From: Chryseobacterium daecheongense
GTDB lineage: Bacteria > Bacteroidota > Bacteroidia > Flavobacteriales > Weeksellaceae
Direction of reading: 5' to 3'
Assembly: GCA_027920525.1 (NCBI GenBank)
Contig: CP115858.1
Location: forward strand, 3,658,001-3,722,000
Length of the DNA stretch: 64,000 nt
Positions 33,544 through 43,700 of the stretch are shown here, piece by piece. The notes under the pieces were generated by a model, which was given only the letters and a program-made list of their open reading frames with translations, was not told where the DNA came from and ran no database searches. The position numbers and the translations under genes are program-made. Position 1 is the stretch's first letter, and each line of letters begins with the position of its first letter.

Positions 33544-34842
33544 TTAGCTTTGATATCCCAATAGTTTTCTGATTTGATAGAAAAATCTTTCAATGAGTCT
33601 TAGATCCTGAGTAACAATATCAGCATTACCTCTAAGCTCTTTATCAAATGTGAGATTTCTGTTATATGATGTTTTTAAGCCTTTAGGAAGTAGAACATCT
33701 ACGTAGTAATTTCCCTTTTCATCGGCAGAGAGAGAGATATTCTGTACTTTACCTTCTACAATACCATACTCCTGAAACCTGTAATTATCCAGTTTGATCA
33801 AAACCTTTTCTCCGGGAGCAATTTTTCCAGAGTTAGTAGGAGGGACATACATTCTTCCAACTAAATTCTCTTTATTCCGAGGTAATATAGATAAGATCGC
33901 ATCCCCTGTTTTTACAAATTGGTTTTCTCCAAAGAATTGCTGAAAGCTGGCAATACCATCTGTAGAAGAAATAACAAGGAAGTTCTGCTCCCACTGTTTC
34001 ATCGATTTTCTTAATTGCTCAAACAATTGCAGGCATTGTGAAGAGTAATTAATTTTATCCTTTTCCGTATTGATAGCAGTCCCGCTTTTAGTTTTGTTAA
34101 GGTTGGATATTGCTTCTTCCATTTGAGATAAAGAAATGGTAATATTTTCCAGATTTTGTTGAGCCTGGATGTATTTTATTTTTTCCCCTTCAAGTTCTAC
34201 GGAAGCGATGACTCCCTGGTTAAAAAGTTCCTGTGATCTTTGATAGCTTTTTTTTGTAAGCTCATATTTAGCTTGTTCAAGTTTCTTTTGTTGTTTTGTC
34301 GTGGCAATCCTTACCCTGTATTCAGAAATACTTTGGTTAGCAGCAAGATTTTCAGGAGCGTAGGGCTGAAGTCTTGTAAATAATTCCTGATCCTGAAATG
34401 CTTTTGCAAAATTGTTATAATCTCCCTGAAGCTCTCCTAATTTATAATGAGACGTTTCATTTATAGGAAAGGAAGCTAAGTGAGTAGGAGAAAGAGAGTC
34501 GATGATTTTTTTCAGAGCAAGAACATCTTTATAATTGGCAGCAGACTGCATAACCATAAGGACATCATTTTTCTTAACCTCCTGATGGTCCTTGATAAAA
34601 ATTTTTTCAATTTTAGAATTTGTTCTGGCCTCTAATTTTTCAGGTGGGTTTTGGGAAGTAACCACAATAGGAGCTGACACAAACTCAGGATATTTTATTA
34701 TATAACTCATAATTAAAATGAGGATAAGGATAATAAATATGATGGTGTTTCCCCAGCGTATCATCCAATGGGGCGGTCTTGTAAGAATATCCTGAACACT
34801 TTCCGAACGAAGCTCTATATTATCTAAAATTTCTTTTTCCAT
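33544..34842 (-). CDS. HlyD-family membrane fusion protein of a peptide exporter
   Basis: Periplasmic adaptor linking an inner-membrane ABC exporter to the outer membrane. The 432-aa protein has one N-terminal membrane helix (about 30-50, TIIFIILILILIMSYII), a lipoyl/barrel-sandwich region (KLEARTNSKIEKIFIKDHQEVKKNDVLM), a long coiled-coil hairpin (about 165-255) and a C-terminal beta-barrel domain. It follows the six-cysteine peptide gene and the C39 ABC transporter on the same strand and is clearly their partner. A hairpin precedes it. Confidence 0.93.
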   Translation of the reverse strand: MEKEILDNIELRSESVQDILTRPPHWMIRWGNTIIFIILILILIMSYIIKYPEFVSAPIVVTSQNPPEKLEARTNSKIEKIFIKDHQEVKKNDVLMVMQSAANYKDVLALKKIIDSLSPTHLASFPINETSHYKLGELQGDYNNFAKAFQDQELFTRLQPYAPENLAANQSISEYRVRIATTKQQKKLEQAKYELTKKSYQRSQELFNQGVIASVELEGEKIKYIQAQQNLENITISLSQMEEAISNLNKTKSGTAINTEKDKINYSSQCLQLFEQLRKSMKQWEQNFLVISSTDGIASFQQFFGENQFVKTGDAILSILPRNKENLVGRMYVPPTNSGKIAPGEKVLIKLDNYRFQEYGIVEGKVQNISLSADEKGNYYVDVLLPKGLKTSYNRNLTFDKELRGNADIVTQDLRLIERFFYQIRKLLGYQS

Positions 34843-34865
34843 ATTAAAATAAACAATTGAAAATA

Positions 34866-34888
34866 AAAATCCTCAAATAGAGGATTTT
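34866..34888 (-). terminator. Hairpin between the six-cysteine peptide gene and hlyD
   Basis: AAAATCCTC / GAGGATTTT (9 bp) around a 5-nt loop, followed on the minus strand by TTTATTTTC. Placed after the peptide gene, it would let the peptide message outnumber the exporter message by partial termination. Confidence 0.7.
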
Positions 34889-34913
34889 GCTTTAATCTCT
34901 ATAATGCTAAAAA

Positions 34914-35117
34914 TTATAGGGGTAAATTATAATCACATTTGGGATCATTTCCCATTTCAACACCTGGAATTACTCCTCCCGGGCAATATCTGTTGCATGC
35001 ATTCCACACTTTATCATTTCCTATAATGCAAAAACAATTGCATGGGTATGCAGGAATTGGGCCTGCACCATTTACTTCTTTTAAAACTTGTCTTTTGATT
35101 TTTTTTAAATTGTTCAT
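34914..35117 (-). CDS. Six-cysteine bacteriocin-like peptide with GA-type leader
   Basis: A 67-aa peptide. Residues 1-18 (MNNLKKIKRQVLKEVNGA) are a charged leader ending Gly-Ala, as in Bacteroidetes bacteriocin-like peptides processed by C39 peptidases. The core holds six cysteines (26, 28, 30, 41, 45, 61), and is Gly/Pro/Asn rich. The even count and the neighbouring VKOR/DsbA fusion suggest disulfides. Direct neighbours are the C39 ABC exporter upstream and HlyD downstream. The true activity (antimicrobial, signal) is unknown. Confidence 0.8.
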   Translation of the reverse strand: MNNLKKIKRQVLKEVNGAGPIPAYPCNCFCIIGNDKVWNACNRYCPGGVIPGVEMGNDPKCDYNLPL

Positions 35118-35166
35118 AATTAATATTTTATGGGATTAGTATAGTGAAGTTAATAAAAAACACAGA

Positions 35167-37359
35167 TTAATTTCCTAATTCAAGCTGATTTTTTACGAGT
35201 CTGTAATATTCCCCCTTCAGAGCAACAAGCTCAGTATGGCTTCCTTCTTCCACTACCTTTCCTTTATCTAAAACAATAATCTTATCTGCATGCTTTACGG
35301 TGGAGAGTCTATGAGCAATGACAATGGCTGTTTTACCTTTGAAAAACTGTTCAAGATTTTCCATAATTACTTTTTCATTGTTTGCATCCAATGCGGAAGT
35401 TGCTTCATCAAAGAAAATGTATTCCGGGGATTTATAAACTGCCCTTGCGATGAAGAGCCTTTGCTTTTGTCCACCACTTACGCCCACACCTTCATTTCCT
35501 ATTTTGGTATTATAGCTTAGTGGAAGTTCTTCAATAAACTCTTTTATATTCGCTATTTCTACTGCTTTCCGTAGCTTCTTTTTATCAATATGATCTTCAC
35601 CTATCGCGATATTATTAGCAATGGTATCATTGAAGATATAGCCTTCTTGCATAACAACACCACAATGATCCCTCCAGAATCTGGGTGAAACATTTGTTAG
35701 TTTTGTGTTACCAATTTTAATATCTCCCTGATTGGGTTCATAAAATTTCATTAACAGTTTGAGCAAAGTTGTTTTACCGCTTCCACTGGCTCCCACAATT
35801 GCTGTTGTTTTTTGATATGGAATACTCAGATTAAGATTTTCAAACACATAAGAATCCGAGCCTATATATCTGAATGAAAGATTTTCTATGTCAATATCCT
35901 TTTGAGGAAGGTCTGAAACATATTGTTCATCTTTATTCTCTTCGTCCTCTTTATCATGTATTTCTCCTAGTCTTTCAAGGGAAATTTTAGCATCCTGGGT
36001 TTGTTTGATAAAATCAATGAGCTGTAAAAGAGGACTGTTAAGCTGGCCTATGATATACTGTACAGAAAGCATCATCCCTAACGTGAGGTTTCCATCTAAA
36101 ACCAGTTTAGCGGAAAGAAAGCTTACCAGAATATCCTTCATCTGATTAATAAAGTTACCTCCTACAGATTGCCATTGTTCTAAAGAAAGAGATTTGATCC
36201 TGATTTTAAACAGCTTAACCTGAAGAAATTCCCAATCCCAACGTTTCTGTTTCTCTGCATTATGCATTTTTATCTCCTGCATTCCATTGATCAGTTCGAT
36301 AACTTTACTTTGTTCCTGAGAAACCTGGGAAAATCTTTTATAATCCAGCTCTTTTCTTTTGCCTAAAAAGAATGTGATCCATCCGATATATAAGATAGCT
36401 CCCACGAGGTAAACAATAAACAGTCTGTAATCATAAAGAAGTAATACTATACTGAAGATAATTAGGTTAACAAGTGAAAATAACGTGTTAAGTGATGAAT
36501 TGGTCAGAAGCTGCTCAATTCGATGATGGTCATTAATTCTCTGCATAATATCTCCTGTCATTCTTGTATCAAAGAAACTGATAGGGAGTTTCATAAGTTT
36601 GATAAAGAAATCCGAAATAATAGAGATGTTGATTCTTGCAGAAAGGTGAAGTAAAATCCAGCTTCGAATAACTTCAATTCCCATCCTTCCTATAAAAAGC
36701 ATGATTTGTGCAAGTAAGACCAGGTAAATAAAATGCAGATCCTGGTTTTGTATTCCCACATCTACGATACTCTGAGTAAGAAAAGGGAATAAAAGGGATA
36801 ATAAACTTCCTGCCAATAATCCTACAGCAAGCTGAATAACCAAAGACTTATATTTAAATAAATATTTAGAAAGAAAGGAAAAACTAGCCTTACTTTCCTG
36901 ATCATCAAATTCTGTTTGAAAGAAAGCTGGAGTTGTTTCCAGGATAAGAACAATTCCTTCCTCTGTATTTTCAGTGGCATTTTCACCAATCCATAATTTG
37001 ATAAACTCGTCTTTATTGTAGGTGATGAGTCCATAACTTGGATCAGAAATATATACTTTATTATTTTTATCAACTTTATAGACTACGACAAAGTGATTCT
37101 TATTCCAATGTACTATACATGGAAAAGGAACTTCTTCAACAAAAGTATTAAAGTCCACCTGAACTCCTAATGAACGGAATCCTAAATCCTCAGCAGCATC
37201 ACTCAGCCCTAATAAACTACTTCCTTCACGTGTAGTTTCAGAAAGGCTGCGGATTTGTTGTAACGATATACTTTTACCATAATGTTTGCTGACTATTCTA
37301 AGACATGTAGGACCACAGTCTTTAGCGTCAGGTTGCCTGTAAAAAGGAAATTTCTTCAA
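35167..37359 (-). CDS. Peptidase-containing ABC exporter (C39 bacteriocin-processing type)
   Basis: A 730-aa PCAT. The C39 domain (about 1-135) has catalytic Cys15 in DAKDCGPTCLRIV and His in NKNHFVVVY. The six-helix transmembrane domain (about 165-450) follows, then the nucleotide-binding domain with Walker A GASGSGKTTL, signature VSGGQKQRL and Walker B YIFFDEATSALD. It cleaves GG/GA leaders and exports the core. It is the only such exporter in the locus, so it may serve the six-cysteine peptide and both lanthipeptide precursors. Confidence 0.95.
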   Translation of the reverse strand: MKKFPFYRQPDAKDCGPTCLRIVSKHYGKSISLQQIRSLSETTREGSSLLGLSDAAEDLGFRSLGVQVDFNTFVEEVPFPCIVHWNKNHFVVVYKVDKNNKVYISDPSYGLITYNKDEFIKLWIGENATENTEEGIVLILETTPAFFQTEFDDQESKASFSFLSKYLFKYKSLVIQLAVGLLAGSLLSLLFPFLTQSIVDVGIQNQDLHFIYLVLLAQIMLFIGRMGIEVIRSWILLHLSARINISIISDFFIKLMKLPISFFDTRMTGDIMQRINDHHRIEQLLTNSSLNTLFSLVNLIIFSIVLLLYDYRLFIVYLVGAILYIGWITFFLGKRKELDYKRFSQVSQEQSKVIELINGMQEIKMHNAEKQKRWDWEFLQVKLFKIRIKSLSLEQWQSVGGNFINQMKDILVSFLSAKLVLDGNLTLGMMLSVQYIIGQLNSPLLQLIDFIKQTQDAKISLERLGEIHDKEDEENKDEQYVSDLPQKDIDIENLSFRYIGSDSYVFENLNLSIPYQKTTAIVGASGSGKTTLLKLLMKFYEPNQGDIKIGNTKLTNVSPRFWRDHCGVVMQEGYIFNDTIANNIAIGEDHIDKKKLRKAVEIANIKEFIEELPLSYNTKIGNEGVGVSGGQKQRLFIARAVYKSPEYIFFDEATSALDANNEKVIMENLEQFFKGKTAIVIAHRLSTVKHADKIIVLDKGKVVEEGSHTELVALKGEYYRLVKNQLELGN

Positions 37360-37376
37360 AATTCAAAATCATTTAA

Positions 37377-37406
37377 AAATGCCGTCATATTTTGACGACA
37401 TTTTTT
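37377..37406. terminator. Hairpin upstream of the C39 exporter gene
   Basis: TGCCGTCA / TGACGACA pair with one mismatch around ATATTT-like sequence, with A-run before and T-run after on the plus strand, so it could terminate in either direction. On the minus strand it lies between the 57-codon ORF and the exporter. Confidence 0.5.
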
Positions 37407-37438
37407 ATTAATATTTTTTATACTAATTGTCATTATTT

Positions 37439-37612
37439 CTAGTAATTGCCGTCCATCAGTAAACATCTTTTGGACATTATTACCCTGCAAATTTCTGAAG
37501 GACAATAATCAGAATATAACACAAGTCTTCCGTTGGATAATGGTCTGCTGATTAAAGATTCTATTTGAATGCTTTTAGGATTCTGATGTGAAAAAAGTGG
37601 TATGTTTTTCAT
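37439..37612 (-). CDS. Short cysteine-containing ORF (57 codons), possible additional peptide
   Basis: Reading the minus strand from ATG 37612 gives a 57-aa frame starting MKNIPLFSHQNPKSIQIE, then LISRPLSNGRLVLYSDYC and ending RCLLMDGNY. It has three cysteines (37, 42, 50) and no hydrophobic signal or clear GG leader. I recognise no family. It fills the only long gap between the VKOR fusion and the C39 exporter, on the same strand, and is followed by a hairpin. It may be a peptide substrate or a small helper; coding status is uncertain. Confidence 0.45.
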   Translation of the reverse strand: MKNIPLFSHQNPKSIQIESLISRPLSNGRLVLYSDYCPSEICRVIMSKRCLLMDGNY

Positions 37613-37711
37613 GCTATTAGTTTTCGATCAGTGTAAGCACTGTGATGACTTGTATAATGATGGTTATTTTTTTCCTAAATTAGTGAAATTTGTTAAATTA
37701 TTGTAATTATT

Positions 37712-39217
37712 TTAAATTTCATCATCCTCAATTAATTCATCAATGAAATAATGAATATCCTCACGATCATATTTGTCAGGAAACTGAAATCCGTTAATAA
37801 TTAAAATAGGAGTAAAGCTTAATCCCGCATTTAGATTTTCTTTTGACATCTCGTTTAATGAATTAAGATCCTCTAATTGGCCATTAGTACCTGCCAGATC
37901 TCTGATTTGTTTTTCATCTTTATTTTCAAACCAGGTTTCTACTATTTTTAAAAACTCACTTTCATGCTTGTTCTTATAGATACTCATAAAATCTGATAGG
38001 AGGCCTGTTGCTTTTTCGTTGGATTTTTCTGCAAAATAATTGAATCTTATCTGGGCAGAAATTTCATTCGGATATTTTTTTAAAAGACTTTCTAAAATTT
38101 CATGTGCACCCTTGCAAAAACCACAATAAGGATTTGAAACCACTAAAATATGGATTTTTGCATCTTTATTTCCCAGTGAAAAAGTTTCGTTATCACTGAA
38201 AGTAATTTTTTCCTTATCTAAAAGCTCTCTTTTAAACAGATCATAATTTCTTTTAAATCTTAAATTTTTTGCATTCGACTTTTGAAGAGATTCCTTATCT
38301 GTAAGCAAAGTATTGAAATAAGAAACCGCAAAAAAAGTAATTCCCCATAATAATATGCTTAAAATGGCAATATTTGCATTGAAATAAGAGTTTTCAAAAA
38401 AGAATAATGTTAAAATAAGTTGTGCTACAAGAACTGAAATGATTAATAGGCAAACTCTACAAAAAGTTTTTTCTACAAAAGCCTGAACATATAGTGAATA
38501 ACCAATGGCAATAAGGGAAACAATGGTAAAGCCCTTTATTACATAACTTGTTGCAGGCAAAAATAATCCCAATACTGTAATTCCAACAAAATAGATTAAA
38601 GAGAAATCAGAAAATTTCAATCCCAGAATACTTGTTTTATCTTCATTAATAATTTTATTACAAGAATTCTTAATCTGATTTGCTGATGTATCACCACAAA
38701 TGCTACCAATTACTGCTGATGTATTCCCAAATTTTTGATTAAAAATTTCCAGTGAAATATAGACTCCCACTAATGATAAGAAATTAAAGAGGATTTCAAA
38801 CCATGAAAAATTCAGAATGGAATATAAAAGGATTACGGCAAGAATTGCATATATAAAAGGTTTGTAATTTGATATTTTTTGTTCTGCATTTTCTGTTTTC
38901 TCAAATAACAAAACAAAATTGGTCGCATTTTTGTGAAGTTCATCTTTATTTAATGTCTTTGATTTATCAGAATAAACGGAATATTGAGTTCCCGTTTTCT
39001 TAACCAAAGAGAAAGAATTATCTACAATTGCAATAAATTCTTCAGGAAGTTCATCCCAATATTCTTTATCCAATTCATAAGCATCATTTCTTACACCCAA
39101 AAAGTTGAGCGTATCACTAAAAGCAAGTGCTGAAGGATAATTGGGATGCGAATTAAACTGGAAAATGAACTCCTGCTTATCAAGTTTTAAGTAGTTGATT
39201 AGTTTATCTAAGGTCAT
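37712..39217 (-). CDS. VKOR / DsbA-like thioredoxin fusion with a C39-like N-terminal domain
   Basis: A 501-aa disulfide-forming enzyme. Residues 1-105 look like a C39 peptidase fold without a catalytic Cys (SHPNYPSALAFSDTLNFLGV). A multi-helix VKOR domain follows (about 118-310) with loop cysteines 174 and 186 and redox pair Cys253-Cys256 (FCRVC). A thioredoxin/DsbA-like domain (about 345-501) has Cys365-Cys368 (PYCGFC) and cis-Pro FTPILIING. It probably oxidises exported peptides and passes electrons to quinone. Its place in the exporter operon supports the six-cysteine peptide as substrate. Confidence 0.9.
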   Translation of the reverse strand: MTLDKLINYLKLDKQEFIFQFNSHPNYPSALAFSDTLNFLGVRNDAYELDKEYWDELPEEFIAIVDNSFSLVKKTGTQYSVYSDKSKTLNKDELHKNATNFVLLFEKTENAEQKISNYKPFIYAILAVILLYSILNFSWFEILFNFLSLVGVYISLEIFNQKFGNTSAVIGSICGDTSANQIKNSCNKIINEDKTSILGLKFSDFSLIYFVGITVLGLFLPATSYVIKGFTIVSLIAIGYSLYVQAFVEKTFCRVCLLIISVLVAQLILTLFFFENSYFNANIAILSILLWGITFFAVSYFNTLLTDKESLQKSNAKNLRFKRNYDLFKRELLDKEKITFSDNETFSLGNKDAKIHILVVSNPYCGFCKGAHEILESLLKKYPNEISAQIRFNYFAEKSNEKATGLLSDFMSIYKNKHESEFLKIVETWFENKDEKQIRDLAGTNGQLEDLNSLNEMSKENLNAGLSFTPILIINGFQFPDKYDREDIHYFIDELIEDDEI

Positions 39218-39404
39218 GTTAATTTTTTTATCTAAAATACAAAGATGTTTTAATAAAACAAATATTTCTTCCTTTATAGGTGACTTAAGACTGATTTTTG
39301 AATTTCGTTGCTTATTATGTGTTAATAGAGATTTAGTAAATTATTGTTAATCATTTATATATGCTAAAATGGAGATTTGCTGAATTTTTGCAAGGTGACA
39401 TATT

Positions 39405-40652
39405 TTAAAGGGTATGTACAGCTGCGGATGTATTTTTGATAAAAATAATGCCATCAAAGAAGTCACTAATATTAATGTCTTTAGTATAGGAGTCTTCCCT
39501 TTCAGGACCATAACCAATAAACTTCATTTTCAGCAGTTTCTTCAGATTAGAGTTTTGATGTAAATCGATGAAGAACATAGTGTCTTTGTTTTGGGAGAAA
39601 TAATATTCCCATGATTTCTCTACGATAGGGTTAAGGGTATAGGATTTAAAACTATTGTTTTTTGTGTCAATTCTATCAAGTGTTGCACTATAAGTTCCCT
39701 TAGCGGTTAAAGTTCCCAATGCATAATATTTATCACCGTAATGTTGCTTTAGGTATCCTCCCATAGCTAGATCTGTAACATTATAAGGAAATTGAAAAGA
39801 AATGTGCGCAGAATGTGCCCATATGATGACTTTCTTTTTTTCTTCCTGAATTTTTGAAATCATATTTGCCATTAATTCATCTCTTGATTTTTCCTCTGTC
39901 TTCTTCTTTGCTGCATAAAAAGTTGAAAAAGCGTAGGTACAATTGGCAAGGGCTAATTCTAATGAAGACTTAGAGGATTTCATTGTATTTTGCTTTGTAA
40001 ATGCATCAATTTTTTGTGTAAGTTCATATCCTTCATTCCCATTTTCTATGAGAGTATTCATATCAATCTTAAAATTTTTGTCATTTTGTTTATTCCAGAT
40101 AGAATCCTGGATATTTCCAATTTCTTTTAGCCTTAAAAGATCCTTATTTATATCTTCATTATTTGATCCAAGTTGTTGCTGCAGAATTTTAATTGCATTA
40201 GATACATAATTAAAATCAGCTCCATACAAAGTAATTTTATCTGAATGTTTTTGATTGTAAAGTCTAATCCATGTAAGGAAATTTTTAACTTCGTCTGTTT
40301 GCCATATGGATAAAAGATTATTCTGCATCACAGTAGACAAAGGGACTTCAGAATTTAATTCCTGATTAAGGAAATAAGTATCACCGAATGCATTTTCAAA
40401 AATTATTGTTTTATAACCTTTATTGACAAGTTCCTTTATTAATGCTATTCTAACATCATTAAATTCTTTAGTGCCATGTGTTCCTTCCCCTAAGCCAATA
40501 ATACTTTTTATATCAAAGGCATTTATTACTTGTTTCAGGTTTTTCCCTGTTTCCATATTTATAGAAGTATGTTTGTATTCCTGTGATTTTATAGTGGAAT
40601 TATTAATCCATATAAATAGGAGGATATAAACCACTTTGAGTCTACTTAGCAT
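39405..40652 (-). CDS. Erythromycin-esterase-like secreted protein
   Basis: The protein has the erythromycin esterase (PF05139) blocks GLGEGTHGTKEF (Glu and His), IIFENAFGD, LYGADFNY and IIWAHSAHISF. From Met at 40652 it starts MLSRLKVVYILLFIW, a signal peptide; in-frame ATGs at 40673 and 40715 add 7 or 21 residues. Family members hydrolyse macrolide lactones or act in natural-product clusters with unknown chemistry. It lies directly downstream of lanB, so a role in modification or self-protection is a reasonable inference. Macrolide resistance cannot be concluded. Confidence 0.85.
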   Translation of the reverse strand: MLSRLKVVYILLFIWINNSTIKSQEYKHTSINMETGKNLKQVINAFDIKSIIGLGEGTHGTKEFNDVRIALIKELVNKGYKTIIFENAFGDTYFLNQELNSEVPLSTVMQNNLLSIWQTDEVKNFLTWIRLYNQKHSDKITLYGADFNYVSNAIKILQQQLGSNNEDINKDLLRLKEIGNIQDSIWNKQNDKNFKIDMNTLIENGNEGYELTQKIDAFTKQNTMKSSKSSLELALANCTYAFSTFYAAKKKTEEKSRDELMANMISKIQEEKKKVIIWAHSAHISFQFPYNVTDLAMGGYLKQHYGDKYYALGTLTAKGTYSATLDRIDTKNNSFKSYTLNPIVEKSWEYYFSQNKDTMFFIDLHQNSNLKKLLKMKFIGYGPEREDSYTKDINISDFFDGIIFIKNTSAAVHTL

Positions 40653-40762
40653 AATATTTTTGTTTATTTCCATTTCAAAAGTATTTGTATAAATAAAGAT
40701 AACTTCATCATTCATTCTTCTAAGCTGTATTACCAGAAGAGACGTAATTCCCTTTAAAAACC

Positions 40763-43700
40763 TTATTTTGCTAAAATCTCAACCGGCTTTTTTACTTTAT
40801 TCTGATTGATCTTTTGATTATAATATCTTTTAAGGATATGGTATAATGAAAACTCGTATAGTCTTTGTTTATTAGTAAAAAGCCTATTGACACTCATATG
40901 TATAATACTTTCTACTAATTTATCATGAGAAAGCTGATGCAGGATTATTTCTTCCCTTATTAAGCTAAAGTAATGATCTATAATTTGAAATAATATTTCT
41001 CCTTCTTCTATATCTTCTACTTTCTTTTCATCTATAAGATTCTTATAATAGATTCTCTTTTGATTATAATCCTTATCTAGCTGGACGATTGTTTCCCTGC
41101 TGAACGAAAATTCGTTAGTAAAGTAATCACAAACATTGCTTGCATATTGACAAGCGTCTTCCAAAGAAATATTAAATGCTTCTATATATTTGTGTACAAT
41201 ATAAATTCCCGCTTTCCATTTGATCTCTTCAGGATTTTGATAATTATGAGTGATTACTGTTAACAATTCTGTCAACATCATGCTGTCGTGAAAGAATATA
41301 CTTTCAACAGGCTCGATAGTTTTCGCCCCATACCTTTCTAATTCTCTTTTATAAGTATTTTGAGAAATATCTATGATTCGTTTATCTTGATATAAGGCAT
41401 TGAATACTTTATTTAAAGCTAAATGAGGTATTGATGATTGTTTATTGCTGAAAATTCTTAATCTTAAATGATAGTCTGGATCGTTATATCTAATAAAAAA
41501 CCACTTGTCAATACTTTTGTTTTCTACTAATACATCAAGTTCTTCCTTTAGATCAGTTAAAACTTTATCAGATTGATTAGATCCCATATAGATATTATAA
41601 TATGTCCAATCACTTCCAATTATATAATTTCTTTGAGCACTCAATTCTTTTTCAGAACAATAAATATCATTAGAACTTTTCTTAGCCGGAATTTGTTTTT
41701 TGAAAAAGTAAAGCATTTCGTTATGATACTCATTTCCGTCAATATCTTTGATCGCATTATATTCTTCCAATATAGACTCTTGTATATTAATTACGGAATG
41801 TTTTTTAGCTTCTTCAATAAATATTTTCAAAGATGTAGCATGATGTGAATTAATCATCATTTCATTATCAAACATACTGATACTAAAGAAGGCTGGAATT
41901 CCTTTTTCTTTTGTATACTTTTCCCATGCTTCCAACAATTCGTGATCTGAAGAAGTATTTTCCAGGGCCTCAATAATTGATTTTGGTATTTTCCAGGATG
42001 CCTTTCTTAAAATGATGTTTTTATAATTTATTCTTGGGATTCTTTCGAAGAAGTCGGGTAAAAAACCTAAATCCAATGCATAGCTTCCAGTCCCCTGAAG
42101 TTCCTGAAGTTCGGCTAAAAATGTGAAAATTGGTAATCCTTTTGCTTTGTAATTTAAAGCACAACTTAAATAAGGTAAGACTTCTTTTTTCTTTTGTTTT
42201 GACCTTAATATAAATTCATCATTAACAAGTTTTATTTCCAAATCTGAAATTGGGATCTGATATTCTTGATCTACACTTGAATTTACTAAATAAGGTATTT
42301 CATATTTTCTTGAATTTGCCCTGTGCATAACATTTCCTAACCGATCCTGAGGAAGGTGGTTGAGCTCAGCAACAATTTTATCATGATGAATTTTTTCCTC
42401 GGCGTCCACAATGTCATGATAAAGATCTTTGATTTGATCATCTATTGTTGAAAATCTTCCAATTAGGAAGTTGGCTGTAGGTCCCCCAGCATATTTTAAG
42501 AATATTTTTTTATTATTTTCTTCATTGCTAACAAGAGATGTTGATACACAAAACGTCGCACTAAGTGATTTTTCGTCTTTAGGGAATTTTTTAAGTTCAG
42601 ATTCTGTGATCTCAATATCGCTGGAATGATTTGATAAGCCAGCTAGTATTTTGTCTTTCCAAAAATCGTGTAAACTATTGTCCCATGTAATTTTTGTTAG
42701 AGGTGATCTATTTCTAGCTGTGTATTGAAAATCATCAACCAAATAATTTTTATGGGTACCACTTTTGTCTCCATATCCGATACCGTATTCCATATCAACG
42801 GCATCTGCTACAGAGACCCATTGGTTTTCATATCTCTTAGCAAAACTCTTTTTAAAGGCTTTTAGTTCAGAATTTTCTCTACCTTTTAAACTGAGTCTGG
42901 TTAAAGCGTCCATTGCCTCGTATATAATCTTAATGTTTTCAGAATCAAAAGATGAGTTATTAGGCTCTTTTATTAAATCAGCTTGTAATAATTTACTTTT
43001 TGTAAAATATAAATTCCCAATACTTCTTATAGATTGGTATAGCTCTTCCAGTTCTTGGGTGTGATTTTCAAAATTTTGATTATCTAAGGTAGCTACCTTA
43101 TCCAAAATATCTTCTATTTTTTTCTTTAGCTTCTGAATTTCAGTATTTTTTCCATGACATTCACTATCAATTCTCATTAACGTGGAAATAATAATATTTT
43201 CATGACTTTCCCCAGTCGTAGAAGGTTTTAATTCAGACATGAAGATTTGAGCGTCAATTAATTCTTTTATAAAGGATGATCTTTCTTCATAGGAATAGTC
43301 TTTAATTAAATCAAAATCTATCATCTCATGAATGTAGCGTCCTTCTCTGGAAAACTTTAAAAGCTCCTCGATAATTTCAGAATACTCTACAGATGATAAA
43401 TCATAACTTTTCCCTCCCTGTTCTAAGCTAACCTCTACATATCTGTATTTATTACCAAGTTTGTATAATGAGTTATTGGGCTTATATTTTAAATATGGAA
43501 AAACATATTCCTGCTTTTCAACATAGTCAGATAATTGATATAAGAATTCCATATCAAATTTAACTTTGACATGATTATAATCTGATTTTGCATTGGGAAT
43601 GCAAAGTTGGGTATTTTGATGAGATTCTTCAACTACAGAAATTCCCGAAAAGGTACCAAAAGGGGTAGATCTGGTAGACATTCTTGATAAATATTTCAAT

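Noticed and set aside
39405..40652. Calling the erythromycin-esterase-like gene a macrolide resistance gene
   Set aside because: Family membership and context do not show macrolide hydrolysis; it is reported only as esterase-like.
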